Part shown: positions 1-11,209 of the stretch, in pieces
Layout of the letters: the number at the start of each line of letters is the position of its first letter
How positions within the stretch are numbered: the stretch's first letter is position 1
From: Diphasiastrum complanatum
Lineage: Eukaryota; Streptophyta; Lycopodiopsida; Lycopodiales; Lycopodiaceae
Assembly (NCBI GenBank): GCA_029204225.1
Contig: CM055095.1
Span: forward strand, 13,484,049-13,548,048
Direction: 5' to 3'
DNA: 64,000 nucleotides
Position numbers and translations under genes: made by a program
Notes under the pieces: model-generated
The model's input: the letters and a program-made list of their open reading frames with translations, nothing else
Told to the model about the DNA's origin: nothing
Databases searched by the model: none

Positions 1-797
1 TTCATCATTAAATTGATATTATTACATGCAAGCACTGCATGCTAACATCAACATATAATCGTCAACTGATTGAATTTTTACGTAAATCATTCGTTCAGAT
101 CGTAAACTACAATTTTCTCTAATAAGCTAAAAAACTACTCGTGCATGGCTAAATACTACTCACAAGTACTATACTACAATTATGCATGTCTCTAACCACT
201 CAAAGTAATCTCTCACATGAATAATATCACCTACGATGCTTTTTCCGACATGCAATTATGGAAATTTCAAATATTTGTAATTAAAAACTGCCAAACTTCA
301 TATGTAAAAACTATCTTTGGATACAGAGCACCAAATTGTACATTGTAACTCGCAATATAGAGGGAGGTGAGGTCATCAAGAGGCCTGCCATGTCACCTAA
401 GCCGTACTGGCAACAAAAAACAAGGGGGTGCACTTTTTCTATAATTACAGCTTTTAAACAACTTGTAGGCTTCGCATGCCCTCAAAGAGGTATCAACAAC
501 AGGTTGTAAATGACTAGGTCCGAGAATGTTCCATCGATCGAATCAATATAGGCTGCTACTAACATGAACAAGCAAAAATCACTTTCTTGAGGGCGCTAGA
601 GGACTTCTGGATGGCTGATTGATAACAAGACTACACGTTAATGTTCTGAGCATGTAAGGGTTTGATTGGACTACCAAAATCAGCCTCAAACAGCCTCCAA
701 CTCATCACTCAAAGCTTGTGACCAAAGATCAGGGCTTCAGGCCCAAAAAGCTTAAAAAACATGAAAATTCAAACTTTTTCAGCTTCTTGGCCCTTGT
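1..797. other. Intergenic, no gene seen
   Basis: AT-rich sequence with no convincing ORF, RNA gene or element end. It is the left flank of the copia insertion; the last bases before the LTR (cttgt, 793-797) nearly match the first bases after the far LTR (cttga, 6065-6069). Confidence 0.6.
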
Positions 798-1175
798 TGT
801 CAAATTCCAAGGCCTAGCTATGGAGTATCATAACAGCATAGTAAGCACACGATGAAAGCTTCAGAAAACCAGCTATGGAGTAGAACACAAAAGCAAGAGA
901 GAGAGGACTTCAAAGCTCACACAACATGAATGAATATTCAAAGTGTAGTAGGGCGTGGAAACCCCTCCAAAGTTTGGGCTACATATAGCATGTTATGTAT
1001 AGAGGTGGTGTCTTGCTAATTCTAGCTCTAGAACCCACATGGGTCCTTAACCTACTTGATTTAGCACAAGTGGGGTGTACTATGTACATAAATGTTTTAC
1101 CCCCATGTCTTATGCACAACTTACAAGTTACAAGTATACAAGCCTTAAGGGGTAAAATAGGCATTTATTTCAACA
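798..1175 (-). repeat. Copia 3' LTR (378 bp)
   Basis: Direct repeat of 5675-6064, starting TGTCAAATTCC and ending TTTCAACA. It differs from the other LTR at three bases and lacks 12 bp (cttgcctaatta) present there after 5940. In element orientation it directly follows the polypurine tract. Confidence 0.93.
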
Positions 1176-1184
1176 CCCCCTCTC
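1176..1184 (-). promoter_or_regulatory. Copia polypurine tract
   Basis: Minus strand reads GAGAGGGGG immediately before the 3' LTR terminus TGTTGAAA. This is the expected position and composition for the plus-strand DNA priming site. Confidence 0.85.
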
Positions 1185-1198
1185 AATGGCTATTTTGT

Positions 1199-2015
1199 TC
1201 ATACCAACACCTAGCATGCTACGAAACTTTTCAAATTTTTCTCTACTAAGTGCCTTAGTAAAGATATCTGCTGCTTGTTCGTTGGTATCACAGTACTCGA
1301 GCTGAATTTCTCCGCTTTGTATCTTCTCTCGTAAGAAGTGTTGATCCACCTCAATATGCTTCGTACGAGCATGGTACACAGGATTTTTGGCAAGCTGGAT
1401 GCAACTCTGGCTGTCACACTGAAGAATAGTAGGACCATCCTGTGGAATCTGCACCTCCCCAAGAAGTCTCCTGAGCCATATTGCCTCGCAGGTAGCTTTT
1501 GCCGCTGCCCTGTACTCAGCCTCTGTCGATGATAAGGTAACTCTGGGCTGTTTCTTGCTACACCAAGAAATGGCCCCTGAACCAAGGTTAAAAGTGTAAC
1601 CTGTGGTCGACTTTCGATCATCCCTATCACCTGCCCAATCCGAATCAGTAAAGCCTCCAAGCTGAAGCTTTCCGTCATCTGTGTACTCAATCCCATAGCA
1701 GGTTGTCCCTTTGACATACCTCAAAACCCTCTTGGCTGCTTTCCAATGTGCTTCAGTTGGAGAACTCATGAACTGGCTTGCTACACCAACTGCATAGGAA
1801 ATGTCTGGTCTCGTAGTGGTGAGATAAATCAGGCTACCCACAAGCTGCCTATAAAGAGTCTCGTCCACAAAAGGAGTGCCATCATCTCTGGATGGCTTAC
1901 TGCTGGTATCAATGGGCGTGGAAACTGGTTTGCAATCCTGCATGTTGAACCTATTCAAGACTTCAGTTGGCTTGGGAAATAAACACACAGTTTTTTTTCC
2001 AAACCTCCAAACCAA
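1199..2015 (-). pseudogene. Copia pol 3' part: end of RT and RNase H
   Basis: The last part of the copia polyprotein. It begins at the palm-to-connection region (LNRFNMQDCKPVSTP), then runs through VGSLIYLTTTRPDISYAV to the RNase H core. RNase H landmarks are DSDWAGDRDDRKSTTGY, SSTEAEYRA and TKHIEVDQHFLRE, ending near FRSMLGV. It is out of frame with the preceding RT segment (1963-2733); the frameshift falls near 1975, after the CVFISQ motif. Confidence 0.88.
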
Positions 2016-2733
2016 GACAATAGTGGATTAAGCCCAAATCCTTCATCTCGAACTCATTTGATAAATGAGCCTTCACCTTTTCAATAAGCTGCCCATTGTT
2101 ACCCGTGATGACCAAGTCATCCACATAGAGAACTATCAAAACAATGTTCCCATCTTCCTCCTTCACGAACAGGTTGCAATCCGACTGACTCTTTATGAAT
2201 TGCTCTTTGGCAAAATAGTCGTCAATACGACTATACCAGGCCCTGGGTGCCTGCTTCAAACCATATAAGGCCTTCTTAAGCCTGCATACCATACTTTCCT
2301 TGCCCTTAGCCTCAAAACCTTGTGGTTGTTCCATGTAGACTTCTTCAGCCAACTGTCCATTAAGAAAAGCACTCTTCACGTCCATTTGATGGACCTCCCA
2401 ACCAAAAAATGTAGCCAATGCTAAAACCAACTTGATAGACGTCATCTTAGCTACTGGTGCAAACGTCTCATCATAGTCCAAGCCCTCCTTCTGTGCATAG
2501 CCTTTAGCAACCAGCCTTGCTTTATGCTTTTCGATGCTCCCATCAGATTTGTATTTGGTCCTGTAGACCCACTTATAGCCAATAGGACGCTTCCCTTTTG
2601 GTAACTTCACCAAATCCCATGTATCATTCTTGAGAATGGAGTCGTACTCCTCTTGCATAGCATGTTGCCATACCTTCTCATCTGCTGCCTCAACGAATGT
2701 ATGTGGATCTTGTGAATCCAAAATAGTAGTCAT
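1963..2733 (-). pseudogene. Copia reverse transcriptase core
   Basis: Reverse transcriptase fingers and palm: KWVYRTKYKSDGSIEKHKARL, the D-containing QMDVKSAFLNG, and the catalytic YVDDLVITG are all present. It starts with the copia linker into RT (DPHTFVEAADEKVWQHAM). It is separated by a one-base frameshift at about 2733 from the upstream gag-integrase frame and by another near 1975 from RNase H. The catalytic residues look intact, so the defect is in the reading frame. Confidence 0.9.
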
Positions 2734-4811
2734 AAGTGCATAGTTTGTCTCCTGTGTTCATGGTGTTGGGCTTGCCTTTGAGACCTCCTAGCCCCTGGAT
2801 TGCTGCTCTCTCCCTCATCCAATATCAAACCATCCTGCACAGTTTGCCAATACCACTTGGGAAACTTCTTCCTTGCAGTTGGTGATGAAGATGGTGAATA
2901 GGACTCAACAGATTTGCCCCTTTCCTTCCGCTTCCTAGCCTCCTCGGATTCTTCCTCTTGATCACTCATATGATCATCCTGAGGCTCCCCAATATATGGA
3001 TGTGGGTCATCAAGTATTGGCACAAATTCACTTGTACCATCCTCCATCTCAAGTTCCTCTATAGGAGGCGTTTGATCTTCTTCAAAGATCACATCTCGAC
3101 TTATGATCCTCTTATTGCTAGTAAGATCGTAAAGTCTGTAAGCTTTGCTTTCTTCACTGTATCCCAAGAAAATACTCTTTGCTGATTTTGCATCCAGCTT
3201 CTTCCTGTTATCCTTGGGAATATGGACATAGGCCGTACAACCAAACACTCGCAAAGCGCCTACCTTGGGCTTAATGCCGCTAAATGCCTCTTCTGGAGTC
3301 TTGCCTTCCACAGCTTTTGTTGGACTTCTATTCAACAGAAACACTGTTGTGTGCATTGCCTCGCCCCAAAAAGAGTTGGGCAACCCCTTTGCCTTGAGCA
3401 TGCACCTTGCACACTCCACAATAGTTCGGTTCTTTCTCTCTGCTACGCCGTTTTGCTGAGGGGTATGAGGAGCTGTAAGCTGCCTTTTGATCCCATTGGC
3501 CTTGCAGAATTCCACAAATTCTGTCTTAATGAACTCTCCACCACCGTCTGACCTGAGCATCTTTATCTTCCCCCCTGAATGTTCTTCTACCAAAGCTTTG
3601 AAATGCAGGAAGTACTTGAATGCTTTAGATTTTAACTTCAAGAAATAAATCCAAATCTTGCGTGAGAAGTCATCAATAAAGGTCATAAAGTAATATGCCC
3701 CCCCTGCAATTTTTGTTTGGGTTGGCCCCCACAAATCTGAATGTATCAAGTCAAGCATGCCTGCTGCCTTGGTGGTGCTTTCCTTGGGAAACTTATGTCT
3801 TTGTTGTTTTCCCATAGCGCAAGCCTCGCAAACTGAAGAGCTTGGCTTAACAACTGGAAGCCCCTCCACCATATGATGCTGGTTCAACACCTGCATGCTT
3901 TGGTAGCCAAGATGTCCATACCTCTCATGCCACAACCTATCCACATCCCCTCCTTTTGCTGTATAAGCATGCTGACTAGGGATAGAAGTGTATAACCTGT
4001 ATAGATTATCTTCCTGCAATCCTTTGGCCACAACCTTCATATTATCACTCAAGTCCAACACAAGACAAGAAGTAGCATCAAATTCTACTTTCATATTTTG
4101 TTGAGTGATAGCTCCTACTGAAAGAAGATTTTTAGCAAGTCTTGGTACATATAAGATATTCTTAATGACTTTGACTTCTCCTGATGGAAGCTTTACAGGT
4201 ACTGTGCCCTTTCCCTTGACCTTGTGTGTTGAGTTGTCACCTAGGCACACCTCTTGTCCGTCACTAATCCCCACAAAGGTATCAAACCAATCCCTATGAG
4301 GGGTCATGTGCTTTGAAGCACCTGAGTCAATGTACCAACCACCTGTTGTAGCTTGTGAAGCCAATGCAACAGAGAATAACTCAGCTTGCCTTATGTCACT
4401 CTGCTCCTCTCTTGCAACACTCTCAACAACATTTCCTCCTTGCTTCTTTGTGCCCTTCTTTTGGTCTGCAAGCTTCTTCCTGCACTCAAAAGTAAAGTGT
4501 CCATATTTACCAAAGTAATTGCAATTCCCCTTCCTTCGAGGTGTGGAAGAAGTATTCGAGGAGGGTTGTGCTTCTGACATCTGCAAGTTCTCCATTCCTT
4601 GCTCAAGTGTTTGTGGTGTTCCTTTGTTCTTGCCTTTACCTTTCTTCTTATCCTTAGCTGGATTTTGCTTCTTCTTAGAAGCAAAGGCATGCTCCTGAAA
4701 ATCTTCCCTCTTGGAGAGATTAACTCTCCTCATCTCCTCCTGTAACAAGAGACCATAGACTTCTTCATAGGTAGGGATCTTCTCTCTCACTGATATCATC
4801 ATCACAAAGTT
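2730..4811 (-). pseudogene. Copia gag C-terminus, protease and integrase
   Basis: Long open frame of 691 residues. It holds the gag zinc-knuckle region, the aspartic protease (YIDSGASKHMT), the integrase HHCC region (LWHERYGHLGY then CEACAMGKQQR) and the DDE core ([27 protein letters not shown]). The zinc knuckle reads CNYFGKYGHFTFEC, so the second cysteine of the usual CX2CX4HX4C is phenylalanine. An in-frame TAG at 4812-4814 cuts this frame from the rest of gag, and a frameshift near 2733 cuts it from RT. Confidence 0.92.
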
Positions 4812-5251
4812 CTAATAAGCATATGACAAGCTATTCAGAACTATTGGCACCAAGTCTTTGTCAGCAATAGACTCTCCAAGTACAGAAAGCTGATATCTAA
4901 TATCCTGAATCTTAGTAAGATGATCAGTAACTGTCTCCCCTGTCTCCATTCTGAGAGTATACAACCTGGTTGTACTTGCTGTCTCATACAATGCACAAAG
5001 AATGTGCCATGCATCCACAGGCCCTTTGGCTGACGTGATTAGAGGAATCATATTATCCCTCACTGACATGTTGATGATTTTGTGTGCCTTTTCCCCTCTC
5101 TTGATATATTTGGAACAGGCTCCTCACCTATCACAAGCTTCCAACATTCTTTGTCTTCAAGAATGTTCTTGATCTTGAATTTTCATATGCTAAAGTTAGT
5201 GCCATCAAGCCGGCTGGCTTCACTCAGCATGCTCTCTGCAAGGCTAGACAT
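4812..5251 (-). pseudogene. Copia gag N-terminal part, broken
   Basis: Reading from an ATG at 5251 gives a typical copia Gag start (SRLDGTNFSI, then KFKIKNILEDKECW). A TGA stands where the family has tryptophan (near 5183), and a frameshift lies near 5075. The UBN2-like segment follows (AWHILCALYETAST, LRMETGETVTDHL, LNSLSYAY) and ends at TAG 4812-4814. Start choice rests on the motif position after the leader. Confidence 0.85.
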
Positions 5252-5659
5252 AGCTGGATAAAAATAAAACACAAAAGGCAAACTGGGGTTTTCACCCAAC
5301 TAGGGTATGCAGCCACTTGCTCAATAACCCTCAGCTTCTGGATTTGAAACTATCCCCCTGTATGGCTGTCCTAGCCCTTGTCCAAGATCCACTCAGAACT
5401 TTCACTGAAGTCCCCACTGTAGAAAGCGCCCTCCTACAGTCCTGGCTGTCCAAAAAGACTCAAAAATTTTTGTCTCAAATTAGAAACTTTTTGGCTCCCT
5501 GTACTCCCTTTGCCAACAGTACTCCAACCATGCAGATAGCACAGAGATCAGATGCCCCTACAAAAAGTGCTCCCTCCTCAAAGGTAAGCTGCTCTCCAGG
5601 AATGGCAGGAATCTGATCAAAAACAGGTCCAAGCTTTCACCACACCACAGGCAACATAA
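5252..5659 (-). other. Copia 5' leader
   Basis: About 400 bp between the primer-binding site and the gag start. No coding capacity is expected here; the plus-strand open frame over it has no recognisable protein. Confidence 0.6.
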
Positions 5660-5674
5660 CCTGCTCTGATACCA
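5660..5674 (-). promoter_or_regulatory. Copia primer-binding site (initiator tRNA-Met)
   Basis: Minus strand reads TGGTATCAGAGCAGG directly inside the 5' LTR. TGGTATCAGAGC is the standard plant copia primer site, complementary to the 3' end of initiator tRNA-Met. Confidence 0.9.
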
Positions 5675-6064
5675 TGTCAAATTCCAAGGCCTAGCTATGG
5701 AGTATCATAACAGCATAGTAAGCACACTATGAAAGCTTCAGAAAACCAGCTATGGAGTAGAACACAAAAGCAAGAGAGAGAGGACTTCAAAGCTCACACA
5801 ACATGAATGAATATTCAAAGTGTAGTAGGGCGTGGAAACCCCTCCAAAGTTTGGGCTACATATAGCATGTTATGTATAGAGGTGGTGTCTTGCTAATTCT
5901 AGCTCTAGAACCCACATGGGTCCTTAACCTACTTGATTTACTTGCCTAATTAGCACAAGTGGGGTGTACTATGTACATAAATGTTTTACCCCCATGTCTT
6001 ATGCACAACTTACAAGTTACAAGTACACAAGCCTTAAGGGGCAAAATAGGCATTTATTTCAACA
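5675..6064 (-). repeat. Copia 5' LTR (390 bp)
   Basis: Second copy of the LTR at 798-1175, with three substitutions and a 12-bp insertion. It contains the element promoter in minus orientation. Confidence 0.93.
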
Positions 6065-6175
6065 CTTGAAACTTGAAGGAAGTATATTGTAGCGGAACGC
6101 GTTCTGCAAGCAACCACGTTTCAAAACGAGCGTTTTGTGATGCTTTTATTTATTTATTTTAAATTAAAAAGCAGA

Positions 6176-7370
6176 AAACACAAAACGCCTCAACAAAATG
6201 GAGTTGCAGAAAGCAAGAATCGGTCTTTTATTACAAATGCAAGGAGCATGCTTAAAAGGAAGAAACTTCCAACTATGTTTTGGGGTGAAGCAACAGTTTA
6301 TCTTTTGAATTGAAGCCCTACAAAAGTTGTAGAGAATTGGACTCCAAAGGAAGCTTACACGGGTTGGAAACTTGACGTAAGTCATTTGAGGATTTTTGGA
6401 AGTATTGCATATGTTCAAATACCTAAGGCTTTAAGGAGCAAATTGGATTCAAAGGCTAATAAGTGTTAATTTTTGGATATGTCAAGAGAAGTGCTACAGG
6501 TTGTGGAGTAAGAAAATTATCATAAGCAGGGATGTAATCTTTGATGAGGATGGATCTCATAAAGATACAGAAATATCTTATGATAGGAAGCAAGATGAAG
6601 GGATTCCTATCTTGTGTGACGAGTCTTACTAGAAGATTACCTAGATAGTAGAATGAACTATCAAGGATAATGTTATTTGGAACAAAGAGAGTCTAGTACA
6701 CATGGAACTAGGAGATCTGCTAGGCTTGAAAAGCACCATGAGGATTAGGATCGACAAAGGATCATCATGAGGACGACGATGTACACTTTGCATATACGGC
6801 TACAGTGTTGGAAACTAAGGACCCATCTACTTTCAGGGAAGCTAAAAAAGAGGATATTTGGAGGAACGGATGAGTATAACTCGATCATAAAGAACAAGAC
6901 TTGGAGGCTTGTTCAGTTACCTACAAGTAAAAAGGCTATTGGATGCAAGTGGCCCCATGGAACTGAGTATTGATCGGATGGTTCTATAGATAAACATAAG
7001 CCAAGGTTAGTTGCAAAAGGTATGCTCAACAAGAAGGAATTGACCATGAAGAAACTTTTCCACCAGTTGCTAAGTTTTGTCCTTTGAAGCTCTGTTTGGA
7101 TGGGATATTCAACAAATGGATGTTAAGAGTGCATTCTTGAATGGATTTCTAGAAGGAAGCCTACATGGAGCAGCCAGAGAGATATATAGATCATGATTTG
7201 ATTCAAAATATTAAGAAAGAATCTCTCCTCAAAGTTTGCTATGAAAGATCTTGGCTCACTTCGAGAGTAGCATATGGACGATGTATTTCTCAATTTACGT
7301 ATGCTCATAAACTTCTTGAAAAGTTCAGTATGTCAGAGCGCAAGTCTATCTCTACACCATAGCACATATG
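6176..7370 (+). pseudogene. Decayed Ty1/copia integrase-RT remnant
   Basis: Plus-strand frames, interrupted by many stops and shifts, spell copia motifs in order. Integrase C-terminus: PQQNGVAE at about 6190, FWGEA near 6280, SPTK, then HLRIFGSIAYVQIPK near 6390. RT start: NKTWRLVQLP at about 6893, SDGSIDKHKPRLVAKG near 6975, then MEQPE at 7165. A later piece reads YAHKLLEKFSMSERKSISTP (7303-7362), the end of RT. The YVDD region is missing. It is a different and much older copy than the 798-6064 element, on the opposite strand. Confidence 0.8.
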
Positions 7371-7497
7371 TTGTTATATGGTTAGTCAAATTATGGCTAA
7401 GCTTTAGCATATTCACTAGAAAGCTACTAAATTTAATAGGGGTCTTTACCCAAAATAGAGAGCAACTATAGTAATCAGTTGTTTGCTTTTTGCAGTA

Positions 7498-7717
7498 TGT
7501 TGTTAGCTTTTTGCTTTATGCTTTTAGCTTTTTGCTTAATGCGTTTAGCTTTTGCTAAGGACTAGAAAAATTATATAAGGAGGGCTAGCACGAGCTATGC
7601 TCATTCTTCAATCAATCTAAGTTCTCTTTAATCTCTTATGTTGATCTTGATTGGTGTGTGTTAGTGCTAATATGATTAATTCACTCTTATCTTGAATTTG
7701 AGCATGAAATTCCAACA
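7498..7717 (+). repeat. Possible 3' LTR of the copia remnant
   Basis: Starts TGTTGTTAGC and ends ATTCCAACA, with a TATA-like ttatataagg near 7572. It lies a short distance after the end of the plus-strand RT remnant. No second copy is in the window, so the boundaries are a guess from the TG..CA ends. Confidence 0.4.
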
Positions 7718-7786
7718 TACATTCACTTCAACACAATCTAATCATTGTTCAAACGTTGACTTTCTTGGGAGGACACTCGCGTTACG

Positions 7787-8031
7787 CCACCCTTCAAAGT
7801 TGCACGAATCGCGGTTTGAACCGTTCGGAGCCAGTTCGAACCGGATTTAAAAAAATAAAAATAAAATAAAATAAAATAAAAACTAAGAAAGCCAAAAAAA
7901 ACGTTTTGGAAAAAAAAATCTTGTTTTTCCGTTCAAACCGTTTTCCGGTTCGAACTAGCCTGGCCGGTTCGAATCGGTTCGAACCGGTCGAATCCGCCCG
8001 ATTCGAATCGGCTTGTAACCTTGCCACCCTT
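7787..8031. mobile_element. hAT-type MITE with 8-bp target-site duplication
   Basis: Element 7795-8023 (229 bp) is flanked by perfect CCACCCTT repeats (7787-7794 and 8024-8031). Its ends are imperfect inverted repeats: CAAAGTTGCACGAATCG at the left and, reading inward from the right, CAAGGTTACAAGCCGATTCG. The interior is rich in the palindromic string GGTTCGAACC with a central (AAAAT)n tract. An 8-bp duplication is the hallmark of hAT transposition; no transposase is encoded. Confidence 0.8.
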
Positions 8032-8043
8032 TCAAGGTGATGT

Positions 8044-8250
8044 TTATAGTACGATATTACGATATTAGATGGTTATGGTTATGGTAATGAATGATATGAT
8101 ATGATTATGAATACAAATTGTTATGGTTACCTATGGTATGATATGTGGTTATGAATATGAATGGTTATGGTTACGTACGGTATGATATTGTCATGAATAT
8201 GAAGGTTATAATTATGGTTATAAACGATACGATATGGTTATGTATTTTTA
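8044..8250 (+). repeat. Degenerate minisatellite, about 45-bp period
   Basis: Roughly four diverged units start at about 8072, 8119, 8164 and 8206. Each holds GTTATGGTTA followed by GGTATGATAT and ATGAATATGAA. No coding potential. Confidence 0.55.
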
Positions 8251-10425
8251 ACAAATCATACAATTTTCAAAGTACGCATATGGTACATTTTGGGAGTATA
8301 CATTTAGAACTTAGAAGTATACACTTAGCAACTTGTTGTAGAACACAAACTAACGTAATTATCTACCAAAAAGTGGACAAAAAGTACGCAATGATTTGAA
8401 ATCCCAATAAATAGAAAGGCTTGAAACTCGGTAACTTAACTTTGGATGATCCAAACAACGATCTACAAAGTGCCTTAGAAGCACCCTATTGAAGGAAATA
8501 AAGTGATGTAAAGATCTCCAAAAAAGATGGAGTGCTAGAAATTTGAAAAATAAGAAATTCCCTATTCTCTAGAGCCCAATTTGAACCAAATCTTTATGTA
8601 GTCCTTACTAGATTGAAAAAAGAAAGAAAAAGATCCATTTATACTTTAAGATCTAACCATTGTAGAGATTGGAAGCAAAACATGAAATCTAGAGTTTTCT
8701 CCTTCATAAATGAGCATCTAAAGACTATTTTAGAACAAGAAACCAACTCTCTTCCCCATAAAAGAGCTCAAATACCAAGTTATGGGCAACACATCACAAT
8801 AATACACATATAGAGAGGATATTTCAAATATATAATACACACTAGTGTACAGGCGGCAGTACAGTCGTGCTTCGGTCCAGCTTCCTTATTGTAGATAGCA
8901 CCAAATAGAATCACCATGGATCATACCATCAATAATCCTCTTGCTTCACAAATCTTTGGAAAACAAATTTGTTATGAATCAAACCTTCAAGTATACTTCT
9001 TATTCAGGTAATAAACCCGGCATTTTATGTAGCCAAATAGAAACATAGCAGGATTCAACCAGTTGGAGCATGTTAGCACAGTACATGGTTAAAAGGAAGA
9101 GAGCACGGTTGACTGCTCAACAGGTGAGATGTCACGGCTGTGATCACAAGGAATTCTTACTACCTTCCAGTGTGTAGCAACTGTTAACGCAATGTCAGTA
9201 AACATGGTAATGAATATGAAAGTTTGCATTTATTGTCTTTGTAATAAAAGAATGAATATGAAAGTCTGCAAAAGCTATATTATTGATTAAAGAACCCAGC
9301 AGAAGTTCGCTTGGAAGCACTGAACTGAGTGCCAGTTATGTGCTTGAGGAGTAAATTTCTTGGAAAATGATAAAACTGATTATGTTACCCAGTTTAGACA
9401 CATGAACATCCCAAATTCAACTGAAAAACTGGAAATGTTCCAGGCGAAACATTCATAACTTTCCCTTTTCTTTCAATTGAACATAACGAGAAAAGGAGAA
9501 AAAGCATAGAATAGTAAACTGAAGAGTTACACACTGGGAAAAAAGAGCTGGTCGCAAAAAATGCCACACGAGGAAGCAAGCGATTAAGACAAGACGGGAG
9601 GAAGTTAAGGCATGCAGCACAGGCCAGGCCATAGTTACCAGCAAACTTGCTTGCAAGCTTGGAAGGGGAGGGGGATCTTCGTATGAGGAGGCAAGAACAA
9701 TATATAGTTTACAAGCTACCTTATACATAATGTACAAAATCTCATTTAAACTTACAACTAAATCTTATTAACTTTGCAACCACTAGTGATTAATCATTAG
9801 GCTACATGCTACACAAACAAGTGTCAATGCTACAAAAACTTCAAAAAATTTGAGCATTTGCTTGTTATTTACCTGAAAATTGACCCGAATATTTGTACTT
9901 TTTTTTTCCATTGAACCACCAGCAAACGCATCAAACGCAAATGACTTTGCAAGTTGCAAAACATCAGCAAATGACTTTGCTAGTAACCAAGGAAGATGAA
10001 ACTCATGACAGAGAGGAGGCAGTGGAAGCAGATTGAGAGGGAAGAGGAAATGCAAGTCAGAAACGGAGTAGACAAGGCTTGAAGAGAGTCAGAAAGGACG
10101 GTTTGGAGGGACGCATACCGCTTGAAAGAGTACTTAGTGCCTTCTCGAACTGCTATTCCAACGCCAGATTGTCCCAAAACAGCAGACATTATACTTATTA
10201 CTGTCGTACCAAACTATCAAAATTCTAGCCATCTTTTGTTCATTAGTGCGAAAATAATTTGGAATATTGATGCCACATATTGCATCTTCTGGGGTTTTGC
10301 ACTCCACATCAATGAGCACAAAAAAAGATTTAGAAGTGAGAGTAGTCTATAGGGGTAAAGAATTAATCAGAACCTGATAAGACGCATAATGAAAATGTCA
10401 TTAGTAAAGAAAGGACAATTAAGTG
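8251..10425. other. Unassigned sequence, no recognised gene
   Basis: Over 2 kb without a recognisable protein, RNA or element end. Short open frames occur on both strands, but none carries a family motif I can name. Confidence 0.4.
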
Positions 10426-10429
10426 GTAC

Positions 10430-10475
10430 CAGTGCCCATGAGCTCATCCAACAATGCTCGTTGAGCTTCAACCAT
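10430..10475 (-). pseudogene. Orphan first exon of a LUC7-like U1 snRNP gene
   Basis: From ATG at 10475 the minus strand reads MVEAQRALLDELMGT and then meets a GT donor (ACTG|GTACC, exon end 10430). That string is the conserved N-terminus of the plant LUC7-related family, U1 snRNP-associated factors in 5' splice-site selection. The next expected exon (a segment ending near the CPHDLF zinc-finger motif) is not found at lower coordinates in the window. So this is a truncated gene copy or an exon cut off from its gene by insertions. Identification rests on a short stretch matched from memory. Confidence 0.5.
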
Positions 10476-11209
10476 TTTCGAGATAGGCAGGGAGAGCAGA
10501 TTGCGCTAGCGTTCCTTCACGTCAGCAACACGCGTTCATTCCTTTTCAAAACAACCGCTGCTAATTAGTATCTAAATTGCATCTTGATAACGGTTCCAAA
10601 AACACATCGGCATCGACGCAGCAGTACTTTCCGGTGTTCTGGCCTCGCCACTTCTGCAAAAGATCCAACTGTGATTATCTAACCGCAATTGGTACATCCA
10701 CAACAAAGCACAAATAAAAGCGTATACTATCATTTTGAGGGCGGCATCTGTTTCCGAACAGGATAATCGCGTCAATCTGTTCCTTAAACTTCCAATATAT
10801 AACCCTTACCATTTAACTGCTACTCGGGAAGGCCATACTCACGGAACAGACCCTAAGAAAACAAAACCGCGCGTTAATAAGACAAAACCTAAGCCTCACA
10901 ATGGTGATGGCAATAGCAAAAATGCAACGAGCTTCACGCCTGGTGATGGTGATGGTGATGGTGATGGTGTTTATGGCTGGCAGATCCAGCCACGCAGCTA
11001 GGGATGCGAGAGCGAGGGTTTGTGATGGAGCAGCAGGCCAAAGCGCCGCAGAAGCACTGAAAGTCGGTTGTGTGTGCAGATCAAGGCAAGGGCATAATCT
11101 CTTTGGGATGGCACATGCAAGGGCAAGGGCAGGTCTCTGTGTCATAGCTTTCAAGCATAGTCCACCCTTGGATAAACACGGGCTGCCGTGTCACAATATA
11201 AGGTGAGAA
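10476..11209. other. Region upstream of the LUC7-like exon; hexanucleotide repeat
   Basis: On the minus strand this would hold the 5' UTR and promoter of the LUC7-like exon. A (GGTGAT)n microsatellite lies at 10942-10969. A possible exon candidate at about 10585-10660 (minus) follows a TTTGCAG acceptor-like site and reads KWRGQNTGKYCCVDADVF; I do not recognise it. Confidence 0.3.

Larger units (their letters stand above)
798..6064 (-). mobile_element. Ty1/copia LTR retrotransposon, structurally complete, coding-defective
   Basis: An element of about 5.27 kb read on the minus strand. The order is 5' LTR (5675-6064), primer-binding site, leader, gag, protease, integrase, reverse transcriptase, RNase H, polypurine tract and 3' LTR (798-1175). 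Integrase before RT marks it as copia. LTRs begin TGTCAAATTCC and end TTTCAACA on the plus strand, and a 5-bp flanking repeat matches at 4 of 5 positions (cttgt/cttga). The LTRs differ by only three substitutions and one 12-bp indel, so insertion is recent. Yet gag-pol has at least two in-frame stops and three frameshifts, so this copy cannot encode its own proteins. It sits just upstream of an older copia remnant on the other strand. Confidence 0.93.

Noticed and set aside
5317-5616. Plus-strand 99-residue open frame in the copia leader
   Set aside because: Antisense to the 5' leader of a well-defined minus-strand element, with no recognisable motif.
10813-11206. Overlapping frames on both strands of about 100 residues
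   Set aside because: Composition is dominated by the GGTGAT repeat and flanking simple sequence; no family motif on either strand.
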